A stretch of 64,000 nt of DNA from Phoebastria nigripes (GCA_035582835.1 JAYKAV010002308.1:827732-891731); one strand, 5' to 3'. Counted from the stretch's first letter, positions 50,445 to 63,119 are shown. The notes: a model not told the origin generated them from the sequence alone. Made by a program: numbers and translations.

Positions 50445-50745
50445 CATAATGCTCTGGCTCCGAGGATCTCAGATCATGCTTCATAAACTTTAATTGAGCT
50501 GCCTANATCCCTATGACATAGGAAAAGATGACTTCCTGTGTTTTATAGCTAAATGATAGCAAGAGAAATAGAGAGGCAAATCCTGCCCTCAAGCAAATGG
50601 TCACAGAGAGTCTCCTCATTGCCTTGCCAGTACAGTGCTACTCTGCAAGCAGTACTCTGAATTTATTTTATAGGTAAGGAAAAAGAGGAAGATGCTCTAG
50701 CTTTCAGTACTAAGGAGCTGGGCTCTTCTCTGAGGCACCCAGGGG
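50445..50745 (+). mobile_element. Ancient L2/MIR-like fragment D
   Basis: GAGGATCTCAGATCATGCTTC is followed by a TAAACTTTAATTGAGC block, ATCCCTATGACATAGGAAAAG, TTTTATAGCTAAATGA and AGAGAGGCAA. This order matches the repeat's 'aggatctcaaagcgctttacaaac / ctatgagataggtaagta / ttttatagatggggaaac' region. A second, weaker match (TTTATTTTATAGGTAAGG) at 50658 suggests a partial duplicate or a neighbouring copy. Confidence 0.5.
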
Positions 50746-53467
50746 AAGGAAACAGGAGCCTGGTAAAGCAGGAGGCAGAGGTTCTGCAGCTGCATCCCCT
50801 CCTGCACTGCCAGCGGGCAGCACACCCTCACGGTTGTGGTACCTACCTCAGCAATTCCGCAGTCTGAAGGCTAGGATTTTCCCCCCTGCTTCTCCATGTG
50901 CGTTACCAGACAGCATGCTAGCGGCTACAAATGCACCTCTGGTCGTAAGTAACTTAAAAATTCCCATTTCCATATTTTTAAAGTTCCCCCCAACACAAGT
51001 GAAATAAGGAATATACATGGAAGCTAATTCTACTGTCTTGAAATTAAGATTTCTGGGGTGAGCCAAAGATTATGGCTTTTCTTTTACATAGCTTCACATT
51101 CCACATGTCTTAAGTGGTTTCAGAGACTGCACCGTAAGCACAGGCAAACGACAAGTTCATGGTTTTCCAGTTTTCTAGGTTAACTCATTACTTACGTTGT
51201 TCTTATTGTTGTACTTGTTCTCATTGCTCTGCTTTGTGGCACCTCCTGGCGACCCACAGACACCCACTCCAGAGCCCTCTGTCATCCTGCACGAGCAAAA
51301 GTGCAGTAGACACCTTATGTGAAATACAGCCACTGCAAATGGAGAAGTCATTTACATAGAAGAAGAAGTAGGTAGTACAATTAGCTGCTGACAGAGGCTA
51401 ACTTTTCAAATGCACATGAAGTAGAAACCCACTGTAGATAAGTTTAACAACTGGTCTTAGCACGGTTCTCTCAGTGGTCACCCTCCTCTCTGCTGTCCAA
51501 GACATCGTTATCAATCAAGTCCTACTTCCACTTCATGAATATTCCTACCATTGCCGGGAGGACAGGACAAGGCTGTATATGAAACAGGATGCCTGAGTCG
51601 TCATTTATTATTCAAATTTCAGTACCACATAAGCTGAGCTGAGCAACGTACAAACAAAAGAATGATCTTGCACCACAGGATGGCATTAAGTGGCCATAAG
51701 AAACAAGTAACGGCTTCACTGAGACAACAGCATTGTTCTATTTAAGTCAAAGCATAAGTCTCAAACAGGTATAATCAAGAGTAACAAGACAAATGTGACA
51801 AACAGCAGGACACAAAGCATTTTACTGGGGGAAAAAAGGGCATGATTTGATTAGTAGTAATTCTTAAGACATATGACTGTCAGTGGTTTTAGCTGCCTCT
51901 CATAGAAAGGCATTTAAAAACATTTTTACTAAATTAACATTGGTTTTGTTTCCCAGTGAATGCTCTATTTTGTATTTCTGTTTCCAAACATGTGGGGCAA
52001 CATCCTTGCTTCTCCAGGAAGTGCTTTTGTTTCCTTTTGGTTAAGCTATGGAGAAACAAAAGGTCCTGACCTCACCAGGAGAAATCACCTGCCTTTCCTG
52101 TTCTGCTCACAACAAAATCATCTCCGGTTCAGGCATTAGTTCCTTAACAAAGAAACGACTAATGCGATCACATTATTTTGAGCCTCTCCTTAGAGATGGC
52201 TTCTCCTCGAGCTCCTCGCTGTTCCTGCCCTGCCAAGTCACCTGTGGTACAGGGGCCCAGCGGGCAGAGTGGTGGCAGTGAGCTTGCAGGCTGCTCCTTG
52301 CTTTCCCGCAGCATCAGCACCTGTTACCAGGACAGGGTATTTAGGCTATATGTACCAGCTATATGTAGCGCTCTGGAGTTGCTGCATCAGGAATGAATAG
52401 ACTAAATTTCAGCAGAAGAGCTGTAAAAACAGTGTCTACCTTGAGGTTTCAGACCTTGCCCTACAGCCGACTTCAGCTGCCCAGCTGCGTAACTTCACTG
52501 GACCACATTTGTCCGAGACCAACAGATCCAGCTCCCCGCGGGGTTGGTTGGTGCTGCATCTAAGTCAGGACTGAACTGGCCCCGCTCCTCCTCCATTACA
52601 AAGAGGAAGCAGGGGTCCTCTGCCCCGAGGCACAATGCAGGGCCTGGTTACATCGCTGTGGGACCTGCCGCCTCCTGCACAACCGCTACCGGCAGAGGTT
52701 TGCCCAGGGCTGCCAGTGCACGGAGCACCAGCCGGCCCCCCTGGCTTGCTAGGACTTCTGCGAGAGCCACCCTCGTGTCAGTTAAAAGGCTAAACAAACA
52801 CTCTCTGTTTACAGCGTTGCTTTAGATTGTATTCATTGCTAGTCTAGAACTGCGTTGAACTGTCTCCCTCGGGACTTTGGGAGTTGTGGTGGTGCATTCC
52901 TCCCCCGCTTCTCCTGGGCCGCTTGTTGATCTCAGAAATTCCCGTGGAACCTTGGCCTTGGTGTACTGAGTCTGGAGGTTGAGCGCTCCTTGACTGTATC
53001 AAACTCTGCATAGCTGAGGCTGGGAACATAATCCCACTGCCTGGCCCATGTGTCATCCCCTGATACCCTTATCTGGGTCTTACCTCAAGTGAAACAATAC
53101 TGAAACCTTCAGAATTTTAGTAACTACCACCTCGGACTGTGGCCAGGATGGAAATTTACAGATGACTAAAGCCAANCATCTTGNGAANCTATAAATGGTG
53201 GTCCTAAGTGAGACCCTTTGAGCTCTCCTGGACTGCAGCGGGCTGTGCCCAGCATCTCCCTCTGAGCGGGATGCCTCTCAGAGCTCGTGACCTTTCGAGT
53301 CTGCAATATTCGGAGGACCATCGCCGAAAGCTGACGATGGGACCTGGGCTGAACCCCCTTCACTCTGAAGCTCAGCCCTCGCCTGTTGAGAAAAATGCCA
53401 AGACATTTTACGTGAATATTCCTTCACGGAACTCGAGGGGAATTTTTAACAGGTACCTTTTGTACGT

Positions 53468-53508
53468 TTATATATATATATATGTTTCTGTCTGTGTGTG
53501 TGTGTGTG
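53468..53508 (+). repeat. (TA)n/(TG)n microsatellite
   Basis: TATATATATATATATG followed by TTTCTGTC and TGTGTGTGTGTGTG, inside the LTR. Confidence 0.9.
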
Positions 53509-53670
53509 AACTAATAGTAAGCATAATTTGTTATTAAGTCGTAATTGTAGTAGACTCTACTAACTTACTTTGTAAATGTTAAATTAGTTAATGATTAAGT
53601 GCTGCTAAAATCTTGTGATCCACCTTAACTGTAAATGAACCTTAGACTGCTGCTAAACACATATAATCCC

Positions 53671-53914
53671 TTACCTGTTTGTACCAGACATAAACCGTTG
53701 ACCAAGTCTGAGACTAGGGGTAGATCCAGCNGCACATAGACTCCTCTCTGAGGAGGAGTTTGGAAAGCAAGGGGGTCTACTCTGAACCTCGTGACTCAAC
53801 GGGAATGTCTCCTTACCCTTTTGGTATTAGACACAAACCGTTGTCCAAGTCTGAGACTAAGACTGGATCCAGCCGGGTCTTCTCTGAAACTCGTGACTCA
53901 ACGGGAGGGTCTCC
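53671..53914 (+). repeat. Imperfect tandem duplication inside the LTR
   Basis: Copy 1 (53671-53812) and copy 2 (53813-53914) share ACATAAACCGTTGACCAAGT / ACACAAACCGTTGTCCAAGT, a CTGAGACTA...GATCCAGC block and a CTCGTGACTCAACGGGA block. Copy 1 carries about 40 extra bp in its middle. Confidence 0.85.
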
Positions 53915-56600
53915 CATGCTCTTTTCATCCTTGGTCTCTGTACTAATCATTCTAGCCCAATTAGAACACGATTTTCCTTTGTATACTTCATCCATGTAGT
54001 AAGTGATAGAGTGAGCCTTGCCATTGAACTCTGTTAAGTCGTGCTTTTATAAATCTCTATTAAAATCGCTTTCCGCTAATACCTTTGACGGTGATTCTTT
54101 AAGCGGCCTCTAAACCACTCATTCGTGACAGGACTGTTCCCACAATAGAAACAGCAGAAATGTAACACATTTTTGTGCAGTGCAATTATACCCAGTAGCA
54201 TCCCCAAATTGCTGTGTGACAACCATAGCCCAGCCTCCCCACACAGGTGATTCAGAAAAGGCTCCTGAACGAGTATAAACTTACCCTATCTCCCCATTCC
54301 TACGGAAGAACTACATTTGAAACTGGCTTTGTAGGATTCTTGTTCAACTGTTTATTCTGCCATTATTGGAGATCAATACCTCTTCAAAGGGAAGATTTCT
54401 ATGAATGGCCAGAGTAATATTTTAACTCCCAATAAATTACTTGTAATTCCAATTTGTCCTGAATTCTCTGGCGTTCCCCAAGGTCACATACTGTCAGGCT
54501 GGAGCAGTATCTCGACTGAATCTGTCTGAAAAAGCAGAAGGCAGGGCACGAGGTCAGGTATGATCTCCAGGTCGCTCCTGTTCATCATGGCAGAAGGCTT
54601 AACCTGGGGAAACAGGCATTTCTTGTTGCTGCTGCTATCTCATTTTCTCGGCATGTGCACGATAAGCAGCAAAGCAGATGAACTCTTAAGAAACAAAGAT
54701 ACTTTTTTAATGCAAATGCTTCCAGTAACTCAGAATAAGGATAAGGAAATATGGAAAATACAGGCTATATAAGCAGAATTGTTCTGACACAAAGAAACAT
54801 TTAGCAAGACTTTCCATAAGGCAGCTGCAGCTCTGTGAAGTCAGCAGAATTGTAAAATGACAACATCCAGTGTTTATAATTAGTGATTTATCTCTCCACT
54901 TCAACTTCAGTGGCCATATTACTGTGTAGGAACCTAGCACAATTATCCTCATTTATGGATATTTTGAAAACTATCTTCTCCTAGAGGTTATAATTCAAAA
55001 TGATTTTGTGTATGTATATGGATATTTAAAGGTGGTAATATTATGGGTAGGATATATACAATTTAAAAACAACAGCCCTTCCCTGAAAGTGTAACTAAAC
55101 TTTTTATGGAAAGAAAGTTTCTCGTTCTTTATATTTTTAAAGAATAGATTACGTAGCTTCTCATTAATGTGAAATGCAGAACTGAGCATGCGACCTTCTG
55201 ATGGGCTCATCAAGTAGGAGGCCAGGTTAGTCTGGCAATTAAAGAAGACACAGCAAGAAACATCTGGACACCTCTGTACCTCTTTTGTAGAGAGAAAGAG
55301 CTCAGAAAGTGCTCACGGTTGACTGGAAAAATCAGCATGGTAGAGCATGACACCGTGTAGAGTTGAGACTGTTTGACCTCAGAGGCAGGAGCACAACGTG
55401 CTACGCCTCTGCACGAGGCAGCAGGTTTCATCCCGAGCTGGGAAGCCCAGTTGAGACACTGGTGTGACACTGCTGCCAGGAAAACACTCGGCAAACCAGT
55501 TTTGGTTTATACAAAGTTCTGCTTTTCAGCCTTTCTTTTTTCATTTCAGAATGCTTCAAAACCTNAAATTCAAAAAATTCCCTATGAAATGAAATGGCCA
55601 GGAGAAATGCTTTGCACATGAACAAGACGTTTCATTTCAATGAAAACAAGATGTCTTCTGGTTTTGACCTCTCTGGCCTTTTACCATAAGAAACCATACC
55701 ATGCTGAGAAAAGTCACTTCATAGCTAAAAAATCAAACTAAAGAGCTTTTCCTTTGAAATATCAAAACAGGTTGAGGGGGTTTTTTTTGGTTGTTGTTGT
55801 CACCTTTTTTAGCCACAAAGAAGGTCAGGTTCTGCCCACTAGGAAATCCTTTCTGGTTTGATGACAAGTCGGGCTGGGACCGGGAGGCTGTGCTGGCTGG
55901 ATGCCCCCGGTACCGGCAGTGGGAATTGCTCCCACGCGCCGTGCCAAGCCTCTGCAGTTGACACTGAACACCATGAAACAGTCGTGCTCCTTTTCGACAG
56001 TGGTTCCTGTGCTTAGTTAGAAAACATCCGAAATGGTGTGTGATGAAGGGCCATGATCTTGTGAGAGATAGATCATTATTGCAGCGGCTAATTACCCTTT
56101 GCTGATTCCTGGACAATGAGATTAGCATCAGTGAGGCTGAGGAAATCTATCGGGAACAAAAAGGGACACAAAAGACGAACAATGGAAATCAAATCCCTTG
56201 GTTAAACAGAGCAGTGAGACACTCTTCCTGAGGCAGACTGAAGTCAGGCTGCTTCCTCTGCCTCCCTGCCGNGGGCAGAGATGGGGAGGAAAGATATCGG
56301 TAAATAACAGCTCCTTTGGCACTGGGTACTGTACAGACAAGGTGCCTAAATAGCCGCTGTCAGTCTGGGCTGAGCTGCATGTGCTGTGTCCTGCCCACAG
56401 GCATGACTTGGGGACAGCCCAGCAACTTCGCTTGGGACAGACCTTCACTGGAGCGACGCCGAAATAACCAACCCGGTGTCTGGGGATTAGCGTATCACAG
56501 TAACGATGTCTCTCAGGCTCCTGAAGCTAGAAGAATTTGAGCATATATGCTTAAAGATAATTATATGCCTACAAATTCAGGTCTTAAGACAGAAAAGTGG

Positions 56601-56729
56601 GGTGACATTTTTAAAAGCGCTCGGCAGTGATAAACTTCGCTTGTATTGAGGTCAATGGGATTTCTTTCTACAAGTCTTAAGTGGGAACTGAATTAGGTCA
56701 GTGCCAAAGTGCTTTTGTAAATCAGACCT
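56601..56729 (+). mobile_element. Palindromic MITE-like ancient repeat
   Basis: The two ends are diverged inverted repeats. The left end reads GGTGACATTTTTAAAAGCGC then TCGGCAGTGA. The right end, reverse-complemented, reads GGTCTGATTTACAAAAGCAC then TTTGGCACTGA. In the middle is GAGGTCAATGGGA. I recall similar palindromic units containing 'gaagtcaatggga' as common old repeats in bird and reptile genomes; no family name is given. It is non-coding and too short to encode a transposase. Confidence 0.55.
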
Positions 56730-57224
56730 GTGTGGTAAGCAAGCAGGTGCAGTGTGTTCCTTGCCTTTAATGACAGCTTAGGGACATCTCCNATGCAGTG
56801 CAGCATGAAGTCCCTCTTGATGACAAAGACACTATTGTTTATGTCTAAAAACCCAAGGTAATGGGGTATATGAATGCAAAAAAACCCCATTTGAAGTGTT
56901 CTTAGGTTACAAAATTACATATTTTTGAAATTTTAAGAAAAGGTGGAATGTATCTATTTCTGTCTCCTCTTTAGAAATTCCCCACCCAATTAGGAAAAAA
57001 GTGCACCTGTGCTAAGAACAAGAATGAAACAGCCACCTTTCAGGAGCACAGTCCATTTGCAGTGGAGAATTATTAACCACTAAAAAGTCAAGAAAGTTCA
57101 GAATAGAAGAGTTTCCAAATCCTTACCCCTAGCAATAATGTCCCAGTAACGCTACACCAGCGTAACGGATAGGAAATGNGAAAAATCCTCAGAAAAAAAG
57201 GATGATTTATGAAAAGATTAGACA

Positions 57225-57430
57225 CACAAGTGTGTGTTGAATATGCATGCACAATTGCATGCTTAATTTGCACACCCAATTATTGCCATTGTGCATAAAA
57301 TTGAATAATTACCCATGAAAATAACTGATTATGGTTATTTACTTCCATAATTACTTGATTTGCACATACAATCATGGTAATTAGGCACACAAATTAGTCA
57401 TCACACAATTGCATGCCTAACCTTATTAAG
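57225..57430. promoter_or_regulatory. Candidate non-coding regulatory block 1
   Basis: Very AT-rich with repeated homeodomain-type TAAT/ATTA words. ACAATTGCATGC is present at both ends (about 57251 and 57406), with palindromic ATGCATGC and several TTTGCACA-like words. The look is that of a vertebrate developmental enhancer, but only conservation data could show this. Confidence 0.3.
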
Positions 57431-58539
57431 AATCAGAATCAATGCATTTATTTTAAATTGCATTTGTCCAATTCTGTTATACTATGATTTTTGTTATAGC
57501 TGGGTTTGGAACTGACGTACATAGCGGGGACCAGCTTCCCAGCGTGCCTCTGTCCTGGTGCCACCCTTCAGGCATCAATAGAGCCCGCAGAACGTCCCCA
57601 CACACAGCGCTTGGCTCCTACACAAATGACGAAGGAAATGCCGTAAAAAGGGAAAAAAATCAGTCAAAATGTGACAAGAATTTGGGAACAGCATACAGTT
57701 TTCGAATAGTTACTTTCAATTCAGGAATGAGGTAAATAAAAAAAAAAAAACGTCTCAAGGATTTGTGGGGAGGAAATGAAAAGTAATATAGAGGAAACAA
57801 TACTTTAATGATGCTTTGCAGCATTAAAACTTCAAAAATTTTTAAGTACTCTGTAATCAGTTAGCATAATGTTTCTGAAAATCCAGAGAAACTATTGCTT
57901 TCCTTTTATAGGCAAAGCCAGTTAAGAACGGAGATGTTAAATGCCCAAGCCTGCACCAGTTCTCTGCTGCACTCCCAGAAATAAAATCCAATTTCATCTC
58001 TCAGATTTGTGATTTCACTTATTAGTCTAAATGTCTTCCCCTTGTAGATGTCCTGTCTCCAGGTGCAGTAGGTGAGGATACCTTTATTAACTTTCCTATA
58101 AATCACATTTTGCTAGGAAACATAATAAAAGCCTAGAGAATTAGTCAATAAAATAGTGCTGCTTCTCTATCACTTAATAAATGCCTGGGTCCTGCAGTTG
58201 GAACTTGGTATGCTCTCTAATTAAAAAGAACAAATATGAGAAAAATACTGGCAACTTGAAATATTGAGCTGTTTGATGTTTGTTATTGGAGCCTTCTTGA
58301 GTACAATTTTCTAATAATTGGACCAGATGGACAAGAAAAAAAAAATTAACATGACAGTTTAAACTGAGTATATTATTATATAGAAAGGCTCATGTGTGAC
58401 AGATCTGTGAATTTTCCTACATAAATCACTAAAAGCCCTACTGCGTCTGTGCATATAATCTATATTTTTTCCCCTACCAGTTTTGAGTTAATGCCAAGGT
58501 AGTTAATGCTGGAAGAAATATAGGGGTTAAAACATTTTG

Positions 58540-58700
58540 TCCTGAATGTATCTTTTTTTTGTTGTTTTTAATTATGTGCCTTAATTTAGTTCTTGCTTAA
58601 TGCACTTTAGAATGAATTGTATTTCTTGTAATTGCTTTATTATTACTTGACATTAGACCTTATGTTAAGCAATCAAAATGGTATGGCAGGATGCAAAGGA
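58540..58700. promoter_or_regulatory. Candidate non-coding regulatory block 2
   Basis: AT-rich block with several TAATT and CTTAAT words (for example AATTATGTGCCTTAATTTAG and TTGTAATTGCTTTATTATTA). Enhancer-like composition only. Confidence 0.2.
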
Positions 58701-59599
58701 GGGAAGATGATCAAGATACAGTGAAGATGAGTTTGCATCTTTAAAACAATCACATAGTCCCCGACTGCCAGAGATGTTCTACAATTAACATTACACTTTC
58801 TCTAGATTACATCCTATCAAAGAAAAGAAGAAAGAAAGAAATCCCTGAGTGAGCAGCTATTTGGTTTCTGTTAGCTTGCGACAAAGTTTTGCTCTGAGGA
58901 ATTGCAGGTGGGATCTGTTGTCAGCCTGACTCTTCTCTGCTGCTTTGCAATGAAACCTGCCACATGTGGGGAGATGCGGCCCCGGGCCGGGAGGGGCATG
59001 CGGTACTGCAAAAGCCACGTGCTTCTGCGTGTGCACGTTTGAAAAGCCCTCAGAAACCAGTGGCAAAAATACCTTAGCAAAACTGGTTAATACCATGACA
59101 CAAGAGCTCTCTCCAAATCCCTTAAAATATTACGTGTCAAAACATGCCGGAAAAATATAGTACCTTTGCAACACAGGCCCATTAGTATTTTATAGGCAGT
59201 AAAAACCTTAAGACTCCCCTATCTTAAATCCTAGGGAAAGCCATTTAATAGAAATAACTCAGGACTTCCAAAGTAAATGTTAACGCCTCTTGTTAGTTTA
59301 ATTCTTTCACAAGGCTATTTTCATAAATCACAAGTAAATGATGGTTTATAATATAATTGCAACCAGTCTGAAGTTAAGACACAAAAGACAAACCCAACCC
59401 CAGGAGGTGTTTTAACTTTAAACCGTTCATTCTGCAGCATGTGGTCCTGCTGTAGCCTGACAGCATACTGATTTGATGTGCTGATCAAGTGCTAGTCCCA
59501 TGCAGAAAAAAAAATTATTTATTTACATGCATAAGGCTACTTTAAAAAAAAAAAAACAACTGTATATTTCATGCTGCTAAGGGGGTATTTGTTTAGTTG

Positions 59600-59770
59600 A
59601 TGTAATATTTTCCATAATGATTTCTGATTACCAAAATGCATAGTACAAATGGTAATCAGTGCCCCTTTCAAAGCAAATGCTGCTGCTGAGTGCCTCCTAT
59701 GAGTTTAATCACAGTGTGCAATTCACACCGTAATGTGTTATAATTGCCCCCTACAAAGTTGGTCCTGTTT
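59600..59770. promoter_or_regulatory. Candidate non-coding regulatory block 3
   Basis: Contains an exact inverted repeat CTGATTACC (59624-59632) / GGTAATCAG (59651-59659), each arm with a TAAT homeodomain core, with ATGCAT between. About 60 bp further on is a second palindrome GTGTG-CAATT-CACAC (59714-59728). Two palindromes with transcription-factor-like cores in 170 bp suggest a regulatory element. Confidence 0.35.
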
Positions 59771-60439
59771 CATCTTAATATCACTGGACTAACTACTGAA
59801 ACTCAACATGAATTCCTTGAATGCCGCATTCTTCATTGAGAATTTTACATACATAATTAATCTCAAATAAGAGTACCATAAAAAAGGTGAGGATTTTTTA
59901 AGAAATGCCTTGGNTTTTAATAGCTGTAAAATCAGTAGTGGTACTTCGAAAAGTTCACCCTGTTGGACACTTTACTCTGAGATCCAGTCTGATTGCCATT
60001 TACTTCAGATAATTTTATCTATTCTTCTGGCAAGGGAAAGGTACATACTGATGCAGTAGAAAGCTTTGTATTTTATTGTTTTCTAACATCAGGCAGGCTA
60101 CCCTCATTTTCATGCACCTACGAACATCATTCACACTGAGATGAGATGATAACTCTTATGTTACTTTGTAAAAGAACTGTTGAATGTACCCAGGGATGTA
60201 AGCGGCAGAAGAACATAACGCTGCACAGTATTTTGAGTCAAAGATCTGAAAGAGAACTGGAGATGGAGCACGCAACTCACCTGCTGTCAAAGTCTATGCA
60301 ATCCACCTCTAAGTTTTATAGCAAATAGTGTTATTTGCATGGTCATACAGCTAATGAGATTATTCGTTATGAACGCCTTTTTGGCTACTTGGGCCTTATT
60401 TGTGAGCCAGTCTGGATTTTCCTAGTTAATGTGTGCNCT

Positions 60440-60680
60440 GTTCAGAACATCTGAGCGTTCCCCCAATGGTTCCTATCGGCCAAGTGCCTGATCGTCTGCC
60501 CGCTTTGCCTGCCGACGACACGAGACGCATTTGGGGTGACCCAGCCCTGCCGCAAGCAGGGGAGCCCCGCTTCGTCGCAGCCCATGGGGAGACGCTCCCA
60601 GGAGCCATCTCCCCCAGGGCCTGCCGTGGGGGGGTGCCAGCGGGGGTTAACGAGGGCGGCGGGTGGAGGACGGGTCAAAA
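60440..60680. other. CpG-dense patch of unknown role
   Basis: About 240 bp with many CpGs in otherwise AT-rich intergenic DNA, giving overlapping open frames on both strands. It could be an orphan CpG island, an unrecognised exon or promoter, or a repeat remnant. Confidence 0.4.
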
Positions 60681-62841
60681 CCAGCTTAACCTTCCTGGCT
60701 GTTTGCGACTGGCATTTTTGCTTTTCTTCCAATGGGTGAGTGAAGGTTTTAACCTGAGGAGAAGCAAATGACAGAGCACCCTCATGAAGACGGGTCACTG
60801 GAGCACAAAACGCTGGCTATTTAACTGCCTTCATGACCGAAGCCCAGCGTAAGGCGTCGCATCAGATTTCCACCAGCTGCCAGTTCAGCTCGGGTGGTCA
60901 AAGGCACTGCAAGGCACAGGTCACGGCGCTGGAAACGCCTCTTGCCCCCCGCTGACACCAGGCCTGCTACGAGCGATACGATCACTTTAATTACACTGAT
61001 TGTGTCAATCAGAGCTGCCAGTGAAATTACCGAGTGGAGCTGTGGCCTAGGACTGAAACATTTTTTTAATAAAACTGATGAACTGTTTCCTTACTTTATG
61101 TCTGTCCCTGACCTCCCAAAGGGAATTACCCACACACTGCCTTCTTTCACAGCAGACACGTTGCCAAGCTGGGAGCTACCACCTCCTCATTAACTGCAGC
61201 TCCTGTTACTCCCCTAACGAGGGCTCGCTCAAGAGCCCCGGCTGCTCATCACTGACAAGCATCCCAGGCCACACGCCAGGCCCGAACCTGGAGCATTTCC
61301 AGCCTCTCTTGGCTTCTGGAACCAGAACTTGGTCCCTTTTTCTTGAACGCGGCGCACAAGGATGACCTAGCACGTGCAGAGAGGAGAGGCATAAAAAAAC
61401 CCCAAACTTTTGAGTAGCCGACGTTAATGGTGTGTGGCTGGTGACAACTTGTTTGGCCGCAGTGCCTAGAGTGATGGCTAGAAGGAATAGCACATGGGAA
61501 GCACAGACATTATTTTTTGCTTGCCTGTCCACTACCTCCATCATTTCCCAAAACCTAAAAAATGCACCATCAGGCATTTCTCTGAGCCTTCATTGTTCAG
61601 CTTCTAAGAGGCAGAATGACGAGGTGGTGGTGACTGATGGTACCCGAAAGTGGGCTGACCCCAAAGTTGGCCTGGGACGTGTGGCACGAGTCCTTGCTAC
61701 TTGCCCTGCCCCTCATGGCTGACGTTTTGCTTCTATCAGCTTATGTCTCCCCTCTTCTCCTTCTGTCCTTTTTAGCCACGTCTCCTTATCTCCTGGCCCT
61801 GCAACACTGAGCAACCAGAAAGGGCAGTTAGAAGCCACAAACTCAACAGTCCAACACTAATACATCTTTCCTGAGTCTTAGACTAGTGCTAAAATTGTGT
61901 GCAGTGTCTGGCCTTTTTTCTTTCTTTCCCCCCACCAGATTTATCCCAGAGACAGCAAATTCTTTCTAATATTTTTCTGTTTCCTCCCTATCTTCGTTCT
62001 GGATTTTTGTTGTATAAAGAGAAAAAAAAAGACAGAACTTGCGTAACCAAACCTCCTGCTCCAAACCATTTCAATCAGTTAATGCTATCTTGAAAAGCAT
62101 TTGCTAATGTCAAACCCAACTGAAAATATTCTAGGCAGGTCAATGAATAGGAAACAGGATAGCCATTTATTTTAAAAGTTAAAAATTAATCTGATATGTA
62201 AAATACTATGTACTTTTTCTAACCTTTAACAGGAGATGAAAATAATAGCATTTATCAAAAAGAGAGATGCGGCACTGATAAAGCACAGAACTGCCCTTGA
62301 CTGTACCATGTTGTACCATTAATTGTTATCAGGGTTTTTTCCTGGGCTGAACCCCAGCCCTTCATTGTACCAGCATGCCATGCTCCGCCCTGGTGTAAAA
62401 CGCAGAGTTTAGACTTTGCCTTCTTTTCTGGAAGCTGCTTCAATGTTTCAGGGGTGCTCTGAGTGGAAGGGGGCTGCGAGGGACAGAGCAGCACACCGTA
62501 CACGTGCAAGGAAAGTGCGTAAAGAGGATGTGTACGTGAGCATTGACTCAGAGCCCTTTCATTCCTGAAGCCTCTAATTACCTGGAACCACACACAAAGA
62601 CGCCAGTTTTCTATTTTAAGAAAGTATTAATTCAATATGTAACTCTGCAAATTTCAGACCCAAGGACTATTTAAAATGTGAACTTCATAACAGATCTTCC
62701 AAAGCTATTATAACCATTGTCAGGGAGCGTTCATGTTTTCAGAAGTAATTAAGGCAGAAATTCTTGGGTATATCTTGTGAAGGTCCTCTGAAGATTATTC
62801 CCTGAGCTGCACTGTTTGAGAGTGAGGGGGGGAAAAATGGG

Positions 62842-62890
62842 NNNNNNNNNNNNNNNNNNNNNNNNNNNNNNNNNNNNNNNNNNNNNNNNN
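62842..62890. other. Assembly gap (49 N)
   Basis: The N-run lies between a G-rich end (gagggggggaaaaatggg) and an A/C-rich start (accaaaccaaaaaaaaacccc), so low-complexity sequence probably stopped assembly. Confidence 0.99.
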
Positions 62891-63119
62891 ACCAAACCAA
62901 AAAAAAACCCCCAAAAACCCAGCGTGAATTGTAATTACTCAAAAGCAGTGCAGAATAAAGCTACAGTAAATGCATTCACAGTTGAACTCAACTGTTTAAC
63001 ACATGAAAACTCTAATTGACAATTCTGTACCAAAGTGTAAATTTGTCAGGGAAGGATACGCAACAAGTTTTTTGGGCTTTGTTTCTTTTTCTCCTTGTAC
63101 ATCATAGTGAGTGCTGTTG

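Larger units (their letters stand above)
41339..53133. other. Intergenic, scattered old repeats
   Basis: Apart from the L2/MIR-like fragments listed separately, I see AT-rich, gene-free DNA. Local GC-richer patches lie near 43780-44120, 47900-48180 and 52540-52790. There is a perfect palindrome at 44694-44714. All open frames here are short and unrecognised. Confidence 0.65.
53138..54130 (+). mobile_element. Probable solo LTR of an endogenous retrovirus
   Basis: The 993-bp segment starts TGTGGCC and ends TTCGTGACA (TG...CA). It is flanked by GGAC on both sides (53134-53137 and 54131-54134), a possible 4-bp target duplication. Near the right end are TATAAA (54048-54053) and ATTAAA (54059-54064), then about 65 bp rich in CpG that looks like a U5 end. 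A second TATAAA-type box lies at 53190. An internal duplication (53671-53914) is typical of U3 enhancer duplications. No gag, pol or env sequence is present on either side. The left border is the weaker call: the first TATA box lies only 52 bp inside it, so the true LTR may begin further left. Confidence 0.6.
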
